Below, in pieces: positions 7,010 to 9,519 of a stretch of DNA of 9,519 nucleotides. The first letter of the stretch is position 1, and each line of letters starts with the position of its first letter. The notes beneath the pieces are model-generated. The model had not been told where the DNA came from. It worked only from the letters and a program-made list of their open reading frames with translations, and did no database searches. The stretch covers positions 1-9,519 of the forward strand of contig JAALLB010000046.1 of the NCBI GenBank assembly GCA_011087745.1. Direction: 5' to 3'. Made by a program: the position numbers and the translations under genes. Source of the DNA: Hyphomicrobiales bacterium. Its GTDB lineage: Bacteria; Pseudomonadota; Alphaproteobacteria; Rhizobiales; Rhizobiaceae.

Positions 7010-8107
7010 TTACCCGTCCTCCTGATGCAACAATACACTCATACCAAACAAGGTCGCCACAAATCCCGGTACCCATGCTGCCAATGCAGGCGGCACAACA
7101 CCATTACTACCCAGAGCCGTTATCAGACTCGTTAATGTATAAAGCACGAACCCGCATAATATGCCACCCAAAATCATCCTTCCAACCTGCCCAAACCGTA
7201 CAAATCGAAGGCAAACGGTGGCGGCAACGATTACCATTGCCAATAAAAACAGGGGAAGGGCTGTTAGACTATAATATTGAACTAAGTAAGGCTTGCCGTT
7301 AGTGCCTGATTTTTCCACACGTTTCGCGATTTCTTTCAATTTCCAAAATGAAATGCCATCGGGTTTTGAGCTAATGCCCAAAAGCTCGTCTTCCGTTAAC
7401 CTTGTTTTTAAATTCATTGAATCTAATACGGTTTTTTTCCCTGATGCATCTGTTTTTGCTACGTCATTCAATACCCAGCTACCTGTTCCATGAATTGCCT
7501 GTTTGGCATCCAGGCGTTCGATGATCTGCCATTCTTTGTTAAAACGTATAATGGAAACGTTGCTTAAATGCCTGCCGCTTTTACGTGCGATTTCAGCATT
7601 GATCACCGAACTTCCACCATTATCATCTTGTTGTTTGATCCAGTAGCTGCGCGAGGTAATATTACCGTTATTCGTTGGTCTTTTGTAAATTACTTCAGCT
7701 GACAGCGCTTCACTATATTCAAATGCCTTGATGGCATACGGGTTGTATATTGTTGCAACCAAAATTCCTACGAGCACAGCAGAAATGCTGATGGGTAGCA
7801 GAAAATGAGAAGCAGATATTCCGGCTGCGCGTGCAACAACCAATTCCATCTTTTGATTGAGTTGTGTCAGGGTTATCATAGCTGCAAAAAGACAGGCGAA
7901 GGGAAATGCTTTTTCGATGAAGAGCGGTGCTCGCAAGAGCGAGATTGTATATAACGACCAAAGTGAAATATCTGCAATGTTAGCAGATTTACGTAATTGT
8001 TCGATGAAATCAATCGTAACAATCAAGAATCCCAAGCCCAGCACCATTGCCATTAGTACCTTTAGAAAGCGAAGAGAAATATAAAATGCTAGCGTTTTTC
8101 CAATCAT
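7010..8107 (-). CDS. lptG: LPS export ABC transporter permease LptG
   Basis: LptG is one of two transmembrane subunits of the LptB2FG inner-membrane transporter, which extracts LPS and passes it to LptC and the periplasmic bridge. The 365-residue protein has three N-terminal membrane helices (about 7-34, 50-80, 100-122) and a periplasmic beta-jellyroll (about 130-270). Three C-terminal helices follow (about 280-300, 311-332, 340-360), which is the normal YjgP/YjgQ layout. The motif E88-L-V-V-A-R-A-A-G-I-S after helix 2 corresponds to the coupling helix that touches LptB; E88 is the conserved acidic residue. The ATG overlaps the lptF TGA (ATGA, four bases), which indicates coupled translation and fits the LptF:LptG 1:1 stoichiometry. 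The second position in the pair and the shorter length support LptG over LptF. LptB, LptC and LptA are not encoded in the window. Confidence 0.95.
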   Translation of the reverse strand: MIGKTLAFYISLRFLKVLMAMVLGLGFLIVTIDFIEQLRKSANIADISLWSLYTISLLRAPLFIEKAFPFACLFAAMITLTQLNQKMELVVARAAGISASHFLLPISISAVLVGILVATIYNPYAIKAFEYSEALSAEVIYKRPTNNGNITSRSYWIKQQDDNGGSSVINAEIARKSGRHLSNVSIIRFNKEWQIIERLDAKQAIHGTGSWVLNDVAKTDASGKKTVLDSMNLKTRLTEDELLGISSKPDGISFWKLKEIAKRVEKSGTNGKPYLVQYYSLTALPLFLLAMVIVAATVCLRFVRFGQVGRMILGGILCGFVLYTLTSLITALGSNGVVPPALAAWVPGFVATLFGMSVLLHQEDG

Positions 8108-9318
8108 GTTTTTACGCCCGCGAGACGACGACGAAACATTTTGTAGCGACTGTAAATTTGCTCAAACTTGCCGAGGAGGGTTGCATTGTATTTATCAATG
8201 ATATCAATGACCGGTTTTGGCAGGCTCGCTGGACGATTGGAGACTATAAAATAAGCACCAAAAATGATGCAGGCTATCGGCAAGAAATAAACCAAATAAA
8301 CAGCATTGGGATCTGTTCTAATAGAGCTTATAGCAGAAAACCCCATACCTCTGGCAATGATAACAGAGATTGCGGCGGCGGAGATTGAAGCGCTGAAACT
8401 TTGTCGATTTGATCGAGCTTGTCCTGCAAATGCCAGTATCATGAATATATAAGCAAAAGGCCACAACATCTCTGAAAAGCGCTCGTGAATTTCGCTGGTA
8501 TAACGAGTTGGGTATTTTTTATAATAGTTATCATTTTGAGCTGGATTGAATAATTCGAATGTTGTGCGTTCTTTGGCTTTAATATCTCCTTCTTTTTTGG
8601 AATTACTCCCAGAAAAGCTTGATAGATCAAATATATAAGATTGGTAATTGATTAGCGTTATGCTGTCGTCTTTGCGATTAATTTGTTGGATTTCACCATC
8701 TTTTAGCTTCAGATAAGAACCTTGTGTAGACCGGGTTAGAAACCCTTCCTTTGCAGTGTAAATAAGACCAGTATCTTCTTCGCGCTCATCAGAAATTAGT
8801 ATGCCCGTCAGAATGCCTCCTGCATTTCGTTCAGATATATGGAAGGTTAATCCTTTGTCGATTTTATTGAAGGAACCTTCCTGTATCAAAACGGAAACGA
8901 GATCAGCTCGCATTTCGGTCACAAAAGACCGGAGTTTGATCAAGCTTAATGGGGAGACTACATGACCGACTATACCTGTAAATAAGCTGCATAAAAAAGC
9001 AAGTATGATTAGCGGTTTTGCTATGGTCCAATTGGAGCAACCACTTGCAGTTAAGACTACCAGTTCTGTATTTGTATTCATTGCGTTTATTGTACTGATT
9101 GTGGATAATAATAAAGCAATTGGAATAATTGCCACCAGCAAATTTGGAACAGCTAATGTTGTGAGTGACAGATAGGCGAAAATTGTTTGCCCGTTGGTAT
9201 TGATAATGTCGATGCCCTTAAGCGCCTGAATTATCCAAACAACACCTGCCAGTGAGCCCAGAATAATCAGGGTTGCTGACGCGGCTTTCTGGAATATGTA
9301 TCGCTCAATCAACGACAT
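8104..9318 (-). CDS. lptF: LPS export ABC transporter permease LptF
   Basis: LptF pairs with LptG in the LptB2FG transporter that drives LPS out of the inner membrane. The 404-residue protein opens with MSLIERYIFQK, the usual start of this family. It has helices at about 14-33, 50-78 and 100-125, and a periplasmic jellyroll at about 130-275 (containing LIQEGSFNKIDKGLTFHISE). C-terminal helices lie at about 284-298, 307-331 and 339-360. E85 in T-E-L-V-V-L-T-A-S-G is the coupling-helix glutamate. The tail of about 44 residues after the last helix is rich in Arg and Lys (FRRRLAGVK) and probably cytoplasmic. It is the first gene of the leftward block. Its ATG at 9318-9316 has only a distant GGGG (11 bases away) as a ribosome binding site, so initiation may be modest. 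The stop overlaps the lptG start. Confidence 0.95.
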   Translation of the reverse strand: MSLIERYIFQKAASATLIILGSLAGVVWIIQALKGIDIINTNGQTIFAYLSLTTLAVPNLLVAIIPIALLLSTISTINAMNTNTELVVLTASGCSNWTIAKPLIILAFLCSLFTGIVGHVVSPLSLIKLRSFVTEMRADLVSVLIQEGSFNKIDKGLTFHISERNAGGILTGILISDEREEDTGLIYTAKEGFLTRSTQGSYLKLKDGEIQQINRKDDSITLINYQSYIFDLSSFSGSNSKKEGDIKAKERTTFELFNPAQNDNYYKKYPTRYTSEIHERFSEMLWPFAYIFMILAFAGQARSNRQSFSASISAAAISVIIARGMGFSAISSIRTDPNAVYLVYFLPIACIIFGAYFIVSNRPASLPKPVIDIIDKYNATLLGKFEQIYSRYKMFRRRLAGVKT

Positions 9319-9354
9319 GTTTTAATGTACCCCAAAAGCTCATTAGTTGTTTCA

Positions 9355-9383
9355 ACTATCTTTGGTTTAATCCTATTGAACAA
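9355..9383 (-). promoter_or_regulatory. Possible promoter of the lptF operon
   Basis: The minus strand reads TTGTTC (9383-9378), a 17-base spacer, and GATAGT (9360-9355). The spacing is ideal but both hexamers are imperfect. A transcript would start about 30 bases ahead of the lptF ATG. The call is made by eye and is uncertain. Confidence 0.25.
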
Positions 9384-9465
9384 ACGATTCCATAGCTGAT
9401 TGTTTATAGTTAACATTATTGCTCAGAATTGGCTAAATTTTGAACAAAAAACTAGGTAAAGAAGC

Positions 9466-9474
9466 TGTTATACT
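9466..9474 (+). promoter_or_regulatory. Possible extended -10 promoter facing right
   Basis: TG-T-TATACT forms an extended -10 element (TGN directly before a good -10 hexamer). There is no good -35 at 16-18 bases; TTGAAC at 9440-9445 is 23 bases away, too far. It would drive the gene beyond the right edge. TTGACG at 9505-9510 is a further -35-like hexamer, but its -10 would lie outside the window. Confidence 0.3.
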
Positions 9475-9519
9475 CCGAGTCCTTGAAAATCTGATTATTT
9501 GGGGTTGACGTTTCAGGCT

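Larger units (their letters stand above)
9319..9519. other. Non-coding divergent upstream region
   Basis: The 201 bases between lptF and the window end hold no convincing reading frame and are very AT-rich. Candidate promoters face both ways: one leftward for lptF and one rightward for a gene outside the window. In related genomes lptF is, as I recall, divergent from pepA (leucyl aminopeptidase), but nothing of that gene is visible here. Confidence 0.6.

Noticed and set aside
6677..7135. A 152-residue open frame on the plus strand opposite the lptD start and lptG end
   Set aside because: It lies antisense to two well-supported genes, its product has no recognisable motif, and the Cys/Lys/Arg-rich, low-complexity composition is typical of a shadow frame.
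1..9519. tRNA, rRNA, CRISPR array, transposon ends or prophage genes
   Set aside because: No cloverleaf-like segment, regularly spaced repeat, transposase motif or terminal inverted repeat was seen; nearly the whole window is covered by housekeeping genes.

Overview
This window looks like a housekeeping stretch of an alphaproteobacterial chromosome, most probably from the order Hyphomicrobiales (Rhizobiales) and a fairly AT-rich member (sampled lines give roughly 40-45% GC). The basis is gene order recalled from that group: lptF-lptG-lptD-surA-pdxA-rsmA as one block converging on gmk and yicC. The proteins also carry alphaproteobacterial traits, such as a SurA relative with a degraded parvulin domain and an LptD with a CxxC pair. 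I see no RNA genes, insertion sequences, CRISPR arrays or prophage genes.

Left part (1-1564, plus strand): the C-terminal part of a yicC-family endoribonuclease gene whose frame is broken near the window edge, then gmk (guanylate kinase), then a small GNAT acetyltransferase. The genes are packed tightly: gmk begins 9 bases after the yicC stop, and the GNAT gene overlaps gmk by 8 bases.

Main part (1561-9318, minus strand, read right to left): lptF and lptG (permease subunits of the inner-membrane LPS transporter), lptD (outer-membrane LPS translocon), a SurA-like periplasmic chaperone predicted to be a lipoprotein, pdxA (vitamin B6 synthesis) and rsmA/ksgA (16S rRNA dimethyltransferase). lptF/lptG overlap by ATGA and pdxA/rsmA by GTGA. 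The other junctions are 5 bases (surA-pdxA), 27 bases (lptG-lptD) and 90 bases (lptD-surA); the 90-base gap may hold an internal promoter. The first four genes share one theme, outer-membrane biogenesis: LptF/LptG move LPS out of the inner membrane, LptD inserts it in the outer membrane, and SurA-type chaperones help beta-barrels such as LptD to fold. pdxA and rsmA are metabolic and ribosome-maturation genes on the tail of the transcript.

The two gene sets converge with overlapping stop codons at 1561-1564 and leave no room for a terminator. The right end (9319-9519) is a non-coding region with candidate divergent promoters: leftward for the lpt block and rightward for a gene beyond the window (in relatives usually pepA, but not visible here).

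I found no new multi-gene system. The points most worth a second look are the broken yicC frame, the lipoprotein form of the SurA-like chaperone, the three-cysteine layout of LptD, and the terminator-free convergence.
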